A stretch of 25,316 bases of DNA from CAYMSF01 sp964542255 (GTDB lineage: Bacteria; Verrucomicrobiota; Lentisphaeria; Victivallales; Victivallaceae). The position numbers and the translations under genes were made by a program. The stretch lies in contig CAZITV010000020.1 in assembly GCA_964542255.1 (NCBI GenBank), forward strand, positions 1 through 25,316, in the 5' to 3' direction. How positions within the stretch are numbered: position 1 is the stretch's first letter; each line of letters starts with the position of its first letter. Shown in pieces: positions 1-6,924 of this stretch. The notes beneath the pieces were generated by a model. It made no database searches. It saw only the letters and a program-made list of their open reading frames with translations, and was not told where the DNA came from.

Positions 1-734
1 CTGCTGAGATGCTGAATCGCGGCAGCGGCGCAGAAACATCCGAACGCTGCCGGCATATACGAGATGGTGCCGGCAAAAGAGCGGAATTCGTCTTCACTGC
101 CGTTGGTCGCGATGGCCTCGTCCGGCACTGGTTCTGGCGAGAATACTACTGTTAATCCGGTGTGAATCTGGTGGCGGTGCAGCCGTTTGCGTACGGCTTT
201 GGCGAGGCGGCAGTGATAGGTATCCGCGATGTCGGCGACTTTGATTTGTGCCGGGTCGGTTTTGCCGCCGGAACCCATTGAGCTGACGATAGGGTAATTG
301 CGCTCCATGCACTTCATGATCAGATGCACCTTGGGCGATAACGAATCAATGGCATCAACGACAAAATCAAATTTTTCCTGCAGCAGTTCGTCGGTCAAAT
401 GGTCTCGAATAAAGATTTCGCGGCTATCCAGGATTAAATCCGGATTAATATCTTTAAGCCGTGCTGCCATCAGTTTGGCCTTGGATTTATATTCAGTGCT
501 GGACAGCGCCGGCAATTGGCGGTTGCGGTTGGTTGGGTCAATGGTGTCGCCGTCAACAATCGTCATTTTGCCCACTCCAGCACGGCAAATCAGTTCGGCG
601 GCGTATGCCCCAACTCCGCCAAGCCCTACTACCAATACATTGGCCTGCCATAGCTGTTTTACACGATTCTGACCCAGTAATAATGCAGTGCGCTGCTGCC
701 ATACCGGAATGGTTATATCTGTTGTATCGCTCAT
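1..734 (-). CDS. tcdA: tRNA threonylcarbamoyladenosine dehydratase (TcdA/CsdL), C-terminus cut by window edge
   Basis: An open frame reads from an ATG at 734 to the window start, so about 244 codons are visible and the C-terminus is missing. It is an E1-like/ThiF-fold protein: the nucleotide-binding loop GLGGVG is at about residues 37-42, followed by DGDTIDPTNRNRQ at 61-73, where the TcdA/HesA family has its ATP-contacting Asp and Asn/Arg residues. VVDAIDSL and MGSGGKTDPAQIKVADI further on are typical of TcdA rather than MoeB or ThiF, and no CxxC zinc pairs are seen in the visible part. TcdA catalyses ATP-dependent cyclisation of t6A37 to ct6A in tRNAs that read ANN codons. The start overlaps the stop of the upstream TatD-family gene in an ATGA, so translation is probably coupled; it is the visible end of the clpB-tatD-tcdA unit. 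Confidence 0.9.
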   Translation of the reverse strand, partial: MSDTTDITIPVWQQRTALLLGQNRVKQLWQANVLVVGLGGVGAYAAELICRAGVGKMTIVDGDTIDPTNRNRQLPALSSTEYKSKAKLMAARLKDINPDLILDSREIFIRDHLTDELLQEKFDFVVDAIDSLSPKVHLIMKCMERNYPIVSSMGSGGKTDPAQIKVADIADTYHCRLAKAVRKRLHRHQIHTGLTVVFSPEPVPDEAIATNGSEDEFRSFAGTISYMPAAFGCFCAAAAIQHLS

Positions 735-1402
735 CGGATGCTCCTGAATATTTTAGTAAAATTGTACTGCATTGCATTGATTAAATCATTTTCCGGCAGA
801 TTGAGTATTGCTGCCGTGTCATGGTATATAGATTTGATATCTCCATCCTGGTCATCGGTTTCCAGGCAAAGGCGCTCAAGCGGTACCGCGCGCAGCAGTT
901 CATGTTTTTCCTTTTTGCCGCGGATTACTGCCGGGCCAAAGGAAATATAGCAATTATGTTTTAACAGTTGTGTCAATATCTCAAGTTTATTATTAAAACC
1001 GTGAATTAACCACGTGGTACAAGAATATTTTTTACGCCACGACAGCAGTTCTGAATAGCACCTGACGCAGTGTACAATCACCGGCAACTTTAGCGATTCC
1101 GCCAAACGCAGATGCTCAGCGAAAATAAGCTCCTGCAGGGGTAAGTTATCAGGATTGTGCAACCGGTCTAAACCAGTTTCACCAACCGCAACCGCTAACG
1201 GGTTATGCAGTTGTACGGCAAGACGTTCAAGATGCGCATTCGCTCTCTCCGGAGTAATCGTGTCAATAGACCACGGGTGAATACCTATGGCGAGAGTGCT
1301 GTTTTCCGGCATTGCCTGTTCCGGAGTAACGCACAGCACCGCCGTGACCTCCGGTCTAGGGTCAGGGCGGTGAGTATGAAAGTTAATATATTTACCGCAC
1401 AT
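731..1402 (-). CDS. TatD-family metal-dependent hydrolase
   Basis: A 223-residue protein of the TatD amidohydrolase/TIM-barrel family. Visible metal ligands are the N-terminal HTH (His9, His11), Glu75 in GETGLD, His111 in VIVHCVR, His134 in LIHGF and Asp183 in LETDD, which is the family order. TatD proteins are Mg-dependent 3'-5' exonucleases or deoxyribonucleases acting in the cytoplasm. The protein is shorter than the usual 255-265 residues, with short loops between motifs; members of this length exist and the substrate cannot be read from sequence. It starts 21 bases after clpB and its TGA overlaps the tcdA ATG, so it sits inside a co-transcribed unit. In gamma-proteobacteria small TatD-like genes also neighbour unrelated housekeeping genes, so the context says little about its job. 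Confidence 0.85.
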   Translation of the reverse strand: MCGKYINFHTHRPDPRPEVTAVLCVTPEQAMPENSTLAIGIHPWSIDTITPERANAHLERLAVQLHNPLAVAVGETGLDRLHNPDNLPLQELIFAEHLRLAESLKLPVIVHCVRCYSELLSWRKKYSCTTWLIHGFNNKLEILTQLLKHNCYISFGPAVIRGKKEKHELLRAVPLERLCLETDDQDGDIKSIYHDTAAILNLPENDLINAMQYNFTKIFRSIR

Positions 1403-1423
1403 TATTTTGATTTCAAGGTCGAA

Positions 1424-4003
1424 TTACTTGACGCTGAATGCCAATCCTGTTTTCGTTTTGGTAATTTTTAATGTGTTGCCGCTATTTAGTTCGCCGCCAA
1501 CCAGCAACCGTGACACCGGACTTTCCAGTTCTTTGACGATGGCGCGTTTTAGCGGTCTGGCCCCGAATACCGGATCGTAGCCGACTTCCGCGAGATGTTT
1601 CTTGGCATCTTCGCTGATATCGAGCACAATCTCACGCTCTTTGAGTTTCAGTGCGAACAGGTTGATTTGGATTTTTACAATCTCGAGAAGATGTTTCGGG
1701 TCAAGCGCGTGGAAAATAAGCGTTTCGTCAACACGGTTGAGAAATTCCGGACGGAAATGCTGCCGCAGTTGTTCAATGAGTTTATCCCGAATCGCATCAG
1801 TCCTGCCTTCGTGCTGTAAAATCAGCTCACTGCCGATATTGCTGGTCATAATGATAATCGTATTTTTAAAACTCACCGTCCGTCCGTGTGAATCGGTAAT
1901 AATACCATCATCAAGAATTTGCAGAAAAATATTAAATACATCGTGATGTGCTTTCTCTATTTCATCAAACAGCACTACGGAATATGGTTTGCGCCGGACA
2001 GCTTCAGTCAGTTGCCCGCCTTCTTCATATCCCACATATCCCGGAGGAGCTCCAACTAAACGCGCAACGCTGTGTTTTTCCATATATTCCGACATATCAA
2101 TCCGAATCATTGCGCGTTCGTCATCAAATAAATTCTGCGCCAATGCCCGTGCTAATTCAGTTTTCCCCACACCTGTTGGTCCGAGAAAGATGAATGAGGC
2201 GATGGGGCGGTGCGGGTCTTTCATCCCTGCGCGGGCGCGCAGTACCGCGTCCGCGACCGCGGTTACCGCTTCATCCTGACCAATGACCCGGTGATGCAGG
2301 TGATCTTCCAGTTTCAGCAGCTTATCTTTTTCGCTTTGAATAAGCTTGCTTACCGGAATATGTGTCCAGCGGCTGACAATCGCGGCGATGTCTTCTTCAT
2401 CAACCTCTTCCTTGAGCATTCGTTCGCCGGTGCCGGAACGCAGCTTTACTTCGGTTTCTTTAATCTGTTTTTCGATGCCGGGAATTGTGCCGTAACGGAG
2501 TTCCGCTGCTTTCTCGTGATTGTACTCGCGTTCTGCTTTATCGAGGCTCTGTTTTGCCATCTCCAGCGATTCCATCAGGGTGCGCAGTTCGCTAATGGAC
2601 TTTTTCTCATTATCCCAGCGGGCGCGGAGTTCTTTGCCCTGGCTTTTTAATTCGGCTAATTCAGCTTCAAGCTGCTCGCGCCGTTTAATTGCTCCGGCGT
2701 CTTTTTCTTTTTTGAGTCCGGTGATTTCGATTTCAAGCTGCACGGCCCGGCGCTCGATTTCATCAATTTCCTGGGGACAGCTGTCTATTTCGGTGCGCAG
2801 TCCGGCGGCGGCTTCGTCAATCAGGTCAATAGCTTTATCCGGTAGAAAACGGTCGGCGATATATTTGTCGGAAAGCGTCGCCGCCGCCACTAACGCACTG
2901 TCTTTCAGTTGTATGCCGTGATGAATTTCATAGCGCTCTTTCAGACCACGCAGAATTGAAATCGTGTCCTCAACCGACGGCTGGTCAATCAATACCGATT
3001 GAAAGCGCCGTTCCAGCGCCGCATCCTTTTCAATGTATTTGCGGTACTCATCCAGCGTTGTTGCACCAATACAATGCAGTTCACCCCGTGCCAGCATCGG
3101 CTTGAGTAAATTACCAGCGTCCATCGCACCCTCCGCCGCACCGGCGCCCACTACGGTATGCAGTTCGTCAATAAACAGAATAACATTGCCGTTGCTGGAG
3201 GTAACTTCTTTCAGTACTGCCTTCAGTCTTTCTTCAAATTCGCCGCGGTATTTCGCGCCGGCGATCAATGCGCCCATATCCAGCGCCACGACTTTCCGGT
3301 TCTTGAGGCCTTCCGGGACGTCGCCACGGACAATGCGGCGGGCAAGTCCTTCGACTACTGCGGTTTTTCCCACGCCCGGTTCGCCGATTAACACCGGGTT
3401 ATTTTTGGTGCGGCGGGAAAGTATTTGAATAATGCGGCGGATTTCCTCATCGCGGCCGATGACCGGGTCGAGCTTATCTTTTGCCGCCAGTTCGGTCAAG
3501 TCGCGACCGTATTTTTCCAAAGCCTGGAAGGTTGTTTCAGGGTCTTCTGAAGTTACGCGCTGGTTGCCGCGTACCTGCTTGAGCGCCTGCAGTAATTTTT
3601 CTGCGGTTATACCGGCACCTTTTAATATTTTTTGTGCCTTGCCGCTGATTTCCAGCATTGCCATCAGCAGATGTTCGACGCTGACATAATCATCTTTCAT
3701 CGTTTCCGCGGTGCTATTGGCAAAATTCAGCAACTGACTAAATTCACGGGACTGCATTACTTGGCCGGCACCGGGACCGCTGACAGACGGGATAGTGCGC
3801 AGTTCATTCTCAACCTTCGCATCTAAACCGCTTGTATCAATGGTCATTTTTTGCAGCAGCGACGGAATTAATCCATTCTCTTGACGCAGCAGCGCTGCCA
3901 GAACGTGCAGCGGTTGAATCTCCTGATGTCCGTGCTCAACCGCTAAATTTTGTGCAGCAACCAGCGCTTCACGGGAACGATTGGTATATTTCTCTAAACT
4001 CAT
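1424..4003 (-). CDS. clpB: ATP-dependent disaggregase ClpB
   Basis: An 859-residue Hsp100 chaperone of full family length (E. coli ClpB 857). In order: Clp-N repeats (about 1-145), first AAA+ module with Walker A GEPGVGKT (207-214) and Walker B ILFIDE (about 275-280), a long charged coiled-coil middle domain (about 400-525) that separates ClpB from ClpA, second AAA+ module with GPTGVGKT (608-615) and VVLFDEIEKAH (about 676-686), and a C-terminal small domain ending FGARPLKRAIVKELE. The pore motif KYRGEFEER is present. It extracts and refolds aggregated protein with DnaK and small Hsps. I place the start at the ATG at 4003, behind GAGGTG; a GTG at 4012 lies inside that ribosome-binding site. 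The two hsp20 genes lie immediately upstream and tatD follows after 21 bases. A sigma-54 type promoter lies at 4051-4067. Confidence 0.97.
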   Translation of the reverse strand: MSLEKYTNRSREALVAAQNLAVEHGHQEIQPLHVLAALLRQENGLIPSLLQKMTIDTSGLDAKVENELRTIPSVSGPGAGQVMQSREFSQLLNFANSTAETMKDDYVSVEHLLMAMLEISGKAQKILKGAGITAEKLLQALKQVRGNQRVTSEDPETTFQALEKYGRDLTELAAKDKLDPVIGRDEEIRRIIQILSRRTKNNPVLIGEPGVGKTAVVEGLARRIVRGDVPEGLKNRKVVALDMGALIAGAKYRGEFEERLKAVLKEVTSSNGNVILFIDELHTVVGAGAAEGAMDAGNLLKPMLARGELHCIGATTLDEYRKYIEKDAALERRFQSVLIDQPSVEDTISILRGLKERYEIHHGIQLKDSALVAAATLSDKYIADRFLPDKAIDLIDEAAAGLRTEIDSCPQEIDEIERRAVQLEIEITGLKKEKDAGAIKRREQLEAELAELKSQGKELRARWDNEKKSISELRTLMESLEMAKQSLDKAEREYNHEKAAELRYGTIPGIEKQIKETEVKLRSGTGERMLKEEVDEEDIAAIVSRWTHIPVSKLIQSEKDKLLKLEDHLHHRVIGQDEAVTAVADAVLRARAGMKDPHRPIASFIFLGPTGVGKTELARALAQNLFDDERAMIRIDMSEYMEKHSVARLVGAPPGYVGYEEGGQLTEAVRRKPYSVVLFDEIEKAHHDVFNIFLQILDDGIITDSHGRTVSFKNTIIIMTSNIGSELILQHEGRTDAIRDKLIEQLRQHFRPEFLNRVDETLIFHALDPKHLLEIVKIQINLFALKLKEREIVLDISEDAKKHLAEVGYDPVFGARPLKRAIVKELESPVSRLLVGGELNSGNTLKITKTKTGLAFSVK

Positions 4004-4043
4004 TCTAATCACCTCACTTTATTTGTTCTCAATTATGTTAAAA

Positions 4044-4092
4044 TATTCACTGCAATCCATTTGCCAAACCGCAAATGCCGCTGCAGTGAATA
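4044..4092 (-). promoter_or_regulatory. Long inverted repeat between hsp20 and clpB
   Basis: Perfect 11-base arms TATTCACTGCA (4044-4054) and TGCAGTGAATA (4082-4092) enclose a second pair ATTTGC (4059-4064) / GCAAAT (4071-4076). On the minus strand the outer dyad is followed by ATTTT, so it could act as a weak terminator of the hsp20 transcript. It also encloses the whole sigma-54 type element of clpB, with the proximal arm starting at the -12 box, so it could instead be an operator or a DNA/RNA structure controlling clpB. The arms do not match the CIRCE consensus. Confidence 0.6.
4051..4067 (-). promoter_or_regulatory. Sigma-54 type -24/-12 promoter for clpB
   Basis: The minus strand reads TTGGCAAATGGATTGCA. 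The GG and GC dinucleotides are separated by exactly ten bases, and it fits TTGGCA-N6-TTGCA of the RpoN consensus except for the less conserved CG after TGGCA. Transcription would start near 4041, about 38 bases before the clpB ATG and upstream of its ribosome-binding site. The second chaperone unit has an equally good site. Confidence 0.65.
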
Positions 4093-4111
4093 CTCTCAAA
4101 CGTCCTGCTAT

Positions 4112-4149
4112 AAAACCTCTGCCCTCCGCGCGTCCGCGAAGAACAGAGG
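4112..4149 (-). terminator. Rho-independent terminator after the hsp20 genes
   Basis: On the minus strand a 15-pair stem (arms 4135-4149 and 4116-4130, with three or so G-U pairs) closes a GACG tetraloop and is followed by TTTTA. It lies 28 bases past the stop of the second small Hsp gene, so it should end or reduce read-through from the hsp20 pair into clpB. Confidence 0.75.
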
Positions 4150-4176
4150 CAGGGGGAACTTTCAAACCTCAAGCCG

Positions 4177-4545
4177 TTATGCTTCTGCGGTTACCTTTAT
4201 TTTTCTAGCTTTGGCGGCATCCGCTTTGGGCAGCAGTACCCTAAGTACGCCGTCCTTAACCGCTGCCGCGATTTTTTCGTGTGCGATTTCGTTGGAAACC
4301 TGAAAACTGCGGGAATAACGTACCTGTTTGCCGTTTCTGGTCAAGTTGGTTTCGGCGTCAATTTTCAGTATCCGGTTTTCCAGATGTACTGAGAGTTGTT
4401 CCGAGGAAGCACCAGGCACGTCAAGCACAACCGCAATATCAGTCTTTGACTCAATCACATCGCAAGGCGGCGCATAATCCAAATACTCGGTAACTTTTGC
4501 CGCCGGTACAGCAGGATCGCTATTTTTCTTGATAACATCAGACAT
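4177..4545 (-). CDS. Small heat-shock protein (Hsp20/alpha-crystallin family), second copy
   Basis: A 122-residue protein almost entirely made of the alpha-crystallin domain: PPCDVIESKTDIAVVLDVPG opens it and the family signature GVLRVLLPK lies near the C-terminus, followed by a short KIKV tail resembling the I-x-I/V assembly motif. The N-terminal arm is only about 28 residues and unusually rich in Ala/Pro/Lys. Small Hsps hold unfolding proteins as ATP-independent oligomers for later rescue by DnaK and ClpB. A strong AAGGAGG precedes the ATG. The gene starts 21 bases after the first hsp20 and is followed by a terminator before clpB. The two copies differ clearly in sequence and length, so this is not a recent duplication and mixed oligomers are possible. 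Confidence 0.93.
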   Translation of the reverse strand: MSDVIKKNSDPAVPAAKVTEYLDYAPPCDVIESKTDIAVVLDVPGASSEQLSVHLENRILKIDAETNLTRNGKQVRYSRSFQVSNEIAHEKIAAAVKDGVLRVLLPKADAAKARKIKVTAEA

Positions 4546-4566
4546 ATTATACCTCCTTATGGTTAA

Positions 4567-5013
4567 TTAGCCAACCTTAATAGTGCGCGGCTTTTCAATT
4601 TCTTCTTTTGGCAGGGTAATCTCTAGGATGCCATTGACGAATTTAGCGTTCACTTTTGCCGTCTTTACCTTGCCAGGCAGTCGTACGCTTTCTTCAACTT
4701 TGCCAAAAGAACGTTCCTGATGCAGAAATTTCTCGTCCTGCTTCAATTCCGGAAGGGTTCTTTCCGCCCGGATAGTTAAAAAGTCGCTGACCACTTCTAC
4801 CTCAATATTCTTGGCAGAATACCCCGGCAAAGAAATCTTAACAACGATTTCTTCGCGTTTGTCTTCCAGTGACAGACGTGGATAATCAGCCCGGTAACGG
4901 TTAACGTTGGTATTAAAGTCTTCAAACAGGTTGAATAACTCTTTCTGTAAACCCCCGGCCGTGCGCCACGGATGGAGCAAGCCCCAATTGTCATTTAATT
5001 TTGTTAGCATCAT
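4567..5013 (-). CDS. Small heat-shock protein (Hsp20/alpha-crystallin family), first copy
   Basis: A 148-residue small Hsp of typical length. It has a WGLLHPW-containing N-terminal arm, an alpha-crystallin domain beginning PRLSLEDKREEIVVKISLPG, and the signature NGILEITLPKEE, and it ends in PRTIKV, a likely C-terminal anchoring motif. The sequence LTIRAER is also characteristic. I chose the ATG at 5013 because GGAGGT lies just upstream; an ATG at 5070 in the same frame sits at the predicted sigma-54 transcription start and has no ribosome-binding site. It is the promoter-proximal gene of the hsp20 pair, which is followed by clpB, so holdase and disaggregase genes are adjacent. Confidence 0.93.
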   Translation of the reverse strand: MMLTKLNDNWGLLHPWRTAGGLQKELFNLFEDFNTNVNRYRADYPRLSLEDKREEIVVKISLPGYSAKNIEVEVVSDFLTIRAERTLPELKQDEKFLHQERSFGKVEESVRLPGKVKTAKVNAKFVNGILEITLPKEEIEKPRTIKVG

Positions 5014-5045
5014 ACTAACCTCCATTTGTTTATAATGTTTAACCT

Positions 5046-5069
5046 TAAACCGCTTACCACTGCGGTTCA
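5046..5069 (-). promoter_or_regulatory. Hairpin in the hsp20 leader
   Basis: AACCGC and GCGGTT form a 6-pair stem (8 with flanking T-A and G-T pairs) around an 8-base loop, at the very 5' end of the transcript predicted from the sigma-54 element. It does not pair with the ribosome-binding site, so a thermometer role is not indicated; it could stabilise the message. Confidence 0.4.
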
Positions 5070-5079
5070 TCTCTATCTT

Positions 5080-5096
5080 AGCAAAGAGTATGCCAA
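5080..5096 (-). promoter_or_regulatory. Sigma-54 type -24/-12 promoter for the hsp20 pair
   Basis: The minus strand reads TTGGCATACTCTTTGCT: TTGGCA, then TTTGCT, with ten bases between the GG and GC dinucleotides. Only the CG after TGGCA departs from the RpoN consensus. The start of transcription would be near 5070, giving a leader of about 57 bases before the ATG at 5013. Confidence 0.65.
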
Positions 5097-5400
5097 CTTC
5101 TTCACCATCTGCAATTTCTTAGCTCAAAAAATACCAGAATATCACACGGTTTCACCAAGATTAATAATAAATATCGGGGCAAAATGTCGCTATTGTAAAA
5201 ATTGAGAACAGAGACAAAATGTCGCTAGAGCCGATTTATAATAGTTCCTGACTGTTGATGGTATCAACACGGTATTGGTAACTGGTTATGTTTGTCGCAA
5301 CGGCTCAATTTTGTACGATAATAGCCAGTAGTTCGGCTGTAACATCAAGACAGCGCCATTGCGGTAGTCTGCATTATTGCCATATAATTGCTTTTGCGGT
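5097..5400. other. Non-coding gap with short repeats
   Basis: I see no supportable gene here. The stretch holds a 13-base direct repeat (5180-5192, 5215-5227), the dyad TGTTGAT-GGT-ATCAACA (5253-5269), and short interrupted frames on the minus strand that might be eroded coding sequence but match nothing I recognise. It could be an upstream control region for hsp20, the scar of a mobile element, or both. Confidence 0.5.
5180..5227. repeat. Direct repeat CAAAATGTCGCTA, two copies
   Basis: Two exact 13-base copies start 35 bases apart (5180-5192 and 5215-5227). The second lies in the small palindrome GACA-AAA-TGTC, and a third related TTTGTCGC is at about 5291. They lie roughly 110-160 bases upstream of the predicted hsp20 start, the usual place for sigma-54 activator sites. 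Repeated ends of an insertion sequence can look similar, so the role is open. Confidence 0.55.
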
Positions 5401-5401
5401 A

Positions 5402-5445
5402 TTGACAAGATGAAATAGACGCACTACACTTTTACTTGATATCAA
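5402..5445 (+). promoter_or_regulatory. Sigma-70 type promoter with a palindrome at the start site
   Basis: TTGACA (5402-5407) and TACACT (5425-5430) are 17 bases apart. A perfect 10-base palindrome TTGATATCAA (5436-5445) covers the expected start of transcription and resembles the half-sites of the dyad at 5253-5269, so it is a candidate operator. The transcript would carry a leader of about 110 bases into the DpnD-like gene. Confidence 0.5.
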
Positions 5446-5546
5446 CAAGGCGTTGAGAATGATTGCAAACATTGTTTAATTATTGTAATATTTAATAAAC
5501 CGCTGTAATTTATTGAGATAACAATATTGCCTAGAGATAAATTAAT

Positions 5547-5879
5547 ATGAATAATTATAGAATAGAAATCACACAAGTTTTAAGCCGGATTTTAGAAGTT
5601 GAATCTGATAGTGTTGGTCAAGCAATCATCATAGCTAGCCAAAAACATAATTGTCAAGAAATTGTATTGAGCCAAGATGACATTGTGACCACAAGTATAG
5701 ACATTGCGGAAAATGATGATTTGCTTCAAAACAAAGTACAAAATGGCAAATTTGCAGATTTTGTTTTAAAAAATGCGGAGTCTGGCATATCAAATTTATC
5801 AGTTGAGGAATTATCAAAACTGGCCTTCGGCAGTTTTGCCAACGCAATATCTCAATATGAAGAGGAAAGCAACGGGTGA
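5547..5879 (+). CDS. DpnD/PcfM-like small protein
   Basis: A 110-residue acidic protein. The first ~50 residues (YRIEITQVLSRILEVESDS, then EIVLSQDDI) follow the pattern I know for the DpnD/PcfM family: a Y-x-V/I-E-I-x-E/Q-x-L-S-R start, then an EIVL-x-x-DD block. Members occur in the DpnII restriction operon and on conjugative plasmids and phages; their function is not established. The C-terminal half (ISNLSVEELSKLAFGSF) is a predicted helical tail I do not recognise. The gene is visibly more A/T-rich than its neighbours, has only a weak ribosome-binding site (GAGA), and follows a repeat-rich gap, all suggesting recent acquisition. Its stop lies next to the start of the zinc-ribbon gene, so the two are probably translated together. 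Confidence 0.65.
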   Translation: MNNYRIEITQVLSRILEVESDSVGQAIIIASQKHNCQEIVLSQDDIVTTSIDIAENDDLLQNKVQNGKFADFVLKNAESGISNLSVEELSKLAFGSFANAISQYEEESNG

Positions 5880-5884
5880 ACAAT

Positions 5885-6268
5885 ATGAAATCTGGCGACA
5901 AAATAAATTGCCCGCACTGTCATCAAGAAACCGTTTTGAAAGAAAAGGTGGTGATGGACGGCTGGACACAAGCTGGCAAGTTTTTAGGATGCGCGATTTG
6001 CGGTGGCAAGATTGCCGAGATAGAGGTCGAAATAGAAAATGGGCAGCGGGAGTCAAAAAAATTATCTGGGTTGGCATCACTGCTGGGAGAAGATGCGGAA
6101 CCGGTCCCGGTAATTATTACTGCCGGCGGAGTAGCACAATTCTGCCGTGACTGTCTTCATTTTGTCCGGCATCCATTTTTTAACCGTTGTGAAATGCACA
6201 AAAAAGAGGTGAATCCAATGGACGATTGCCCGGATTTTGCCGCTCTGCCTAAACCTGAGAAGGAGTGA
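5885..6268 (+). CDS. Hypothetical protein with two cysteine clusters (zinc ribbon)
   Basis: About 127 residues. The N-terminal half has CPHC, then CAICGGKI about 25 residues later, a classic zinc-ribbon pair. The C-terminal half has FCRDCLHFVRHPFFNRCEMH followed by a last Cys in DDCPDF, a second possible metal site. No membrane segment or catalytic motif is visible, and I cannot name a function; nucleic-acid or protein binding is the usual role of such ribbons. The ATG at 5885 follows GGTGA by five bases; a GTG at 5876 overlapping the previous stop (GTGA) is an alternative start. The gene runs directly into thiE, whose ribosome-binding site AGGAG lies inside its last codons. Confidence 0.7.
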   Translation: MKSGDKINCPHCHQETVLKEKVVMDGWTQAGKFLGCAICGGKIAEIEVEIENGQRESKKLSGLASLLGEDAEPVPVIITAGGVAQFCRDCLHFVRHPFFNRCEMHKKEVNPMDDCPDFAALPKPEKE

Positions 6269-6270
6269 TG

Positions 6271-6924
6271 ATGAGTTTTTCTAATAAAATGGAACGCGCT
6301 GCCGCATTTGCACGGATTGATCTGTATCCGGTAATATCTTCAGAATTTACAGCCGGTCGTGACCCGCGCGAGGTGTTGTGGCAAATTGCTGACGGCGGCG
6401 CACGAATTGTTCAGCTGCGGGAAAAAAACTACAGTAAAAAGCAGATTTGCGCACTTGCGGAGGATTATCTGAAAATTACCAGTCAATACGGAATGCTGCT
6501 GATTATTAATGACCACTTGGATATTGCGGTGGCGGTCGGCGCCGATGGGGTGCACTTAGGGCAGGATGATTTGCCGGTTGCATTGGCGGGCAAGGTTACC
6601 GGCGATTTAATCATCGGTTGTTCAACGCATAATTTGGATGAGGCGGTTGCTGCGGTGCGTGACGGCGCAGATTATATTAATATCGGACCGATTTATCCAA
6701 CTAATACTAAAGCCGTCGCCTGCGGCGCTGTCGGTCTGGGTATGCTGCGTCAAATCAGCGCAAAGGTGAGCATACCTTTTACAGTGATGGGCGGCATCAA
6801 GTCGCATCATATTCCGGGACTCGTTGCCGCCGGCGCGCTCCGCATCGCAATGGTCACCGAAATCACCCAGGCCGACGACATCACCGCAAAAGTTAAATCC
6901 GTCCGCAAAGCTATCTGCGGCTGA
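6271..6924 (+). CDS. thiE: Thiamine-phosphate synthase
   Basis: A 217-residue TIM-barrel enzyme of usual length joining HMP pyrophosphate and thiazole phosphate to thiamine phosphate. Family motifs are in order: VQLREK (pyrophosphate contact), IINDHLDIA with the NDxxDIA signature, GADGVHLGQDD (Mg-binding Asp), GCSTHNLDEA, the phosphate loop IGPIYPTNTK, AVGLGMLR, MGGI and the end ITQADD. A Cys occupies the position usually Gly in KAVAGGAVG. The ATG at 6271 follows AGGAG by five bases; ATG 6268 and GTG 6265 are possible but too close to that site. No other thi gene and no thiamine-pyrophosphate riboswitch (THI box) is seen upstream, so the gene is probably expressed from the DpnD-like gene's promoter, not by thiamine feedback. 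Confidence 0.93.
   Translation: MSFSNKMERAAAFARIDLYPVISSEFTAGRDPREVLWQIADGGARIVQLREKNYSKKQICALAEDYLKITSQYGMLLIINDHLDIAVAVGADGVHLGQDDLPVALAGKVTGDLIIGCSTHNLDEAVAAVRDGADYINIGPIYPTNTKAVACGAVGLGMLRQISAKVSIPFTVMGGIKSHHIPGLVAAGALRIAMVTEITQADDITAKVKSVRKAICG

Noticed and set aside
2210..2921. Plus-strand open frames inside clpB (up to 146 codons), and similar ones inside other genes
   Set aside because: They lie antisense to well-supported genes, lack ribosome-binding sites and have compositions expected of shadow frames.
4044..4092. CIRCE element (HrcA operator) for clpB/hsp20
   Set aside because: The dyad arms do not match TTAGCACTC-N9-GAGTGCTAA and the spacing is much longer.
5180..5227. CRISPR array
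   Set aside because: Only two 13-base repeats with a 22-base gap; repeats too short and too few, and no cas gene.
5253..5500. Eroded transposase or a 32-codon minus-strand ORF (start near 5470)
   Set aside because: Frames are broken by stops, have no ribosome-binding site, and resemble no transposase I recognise.
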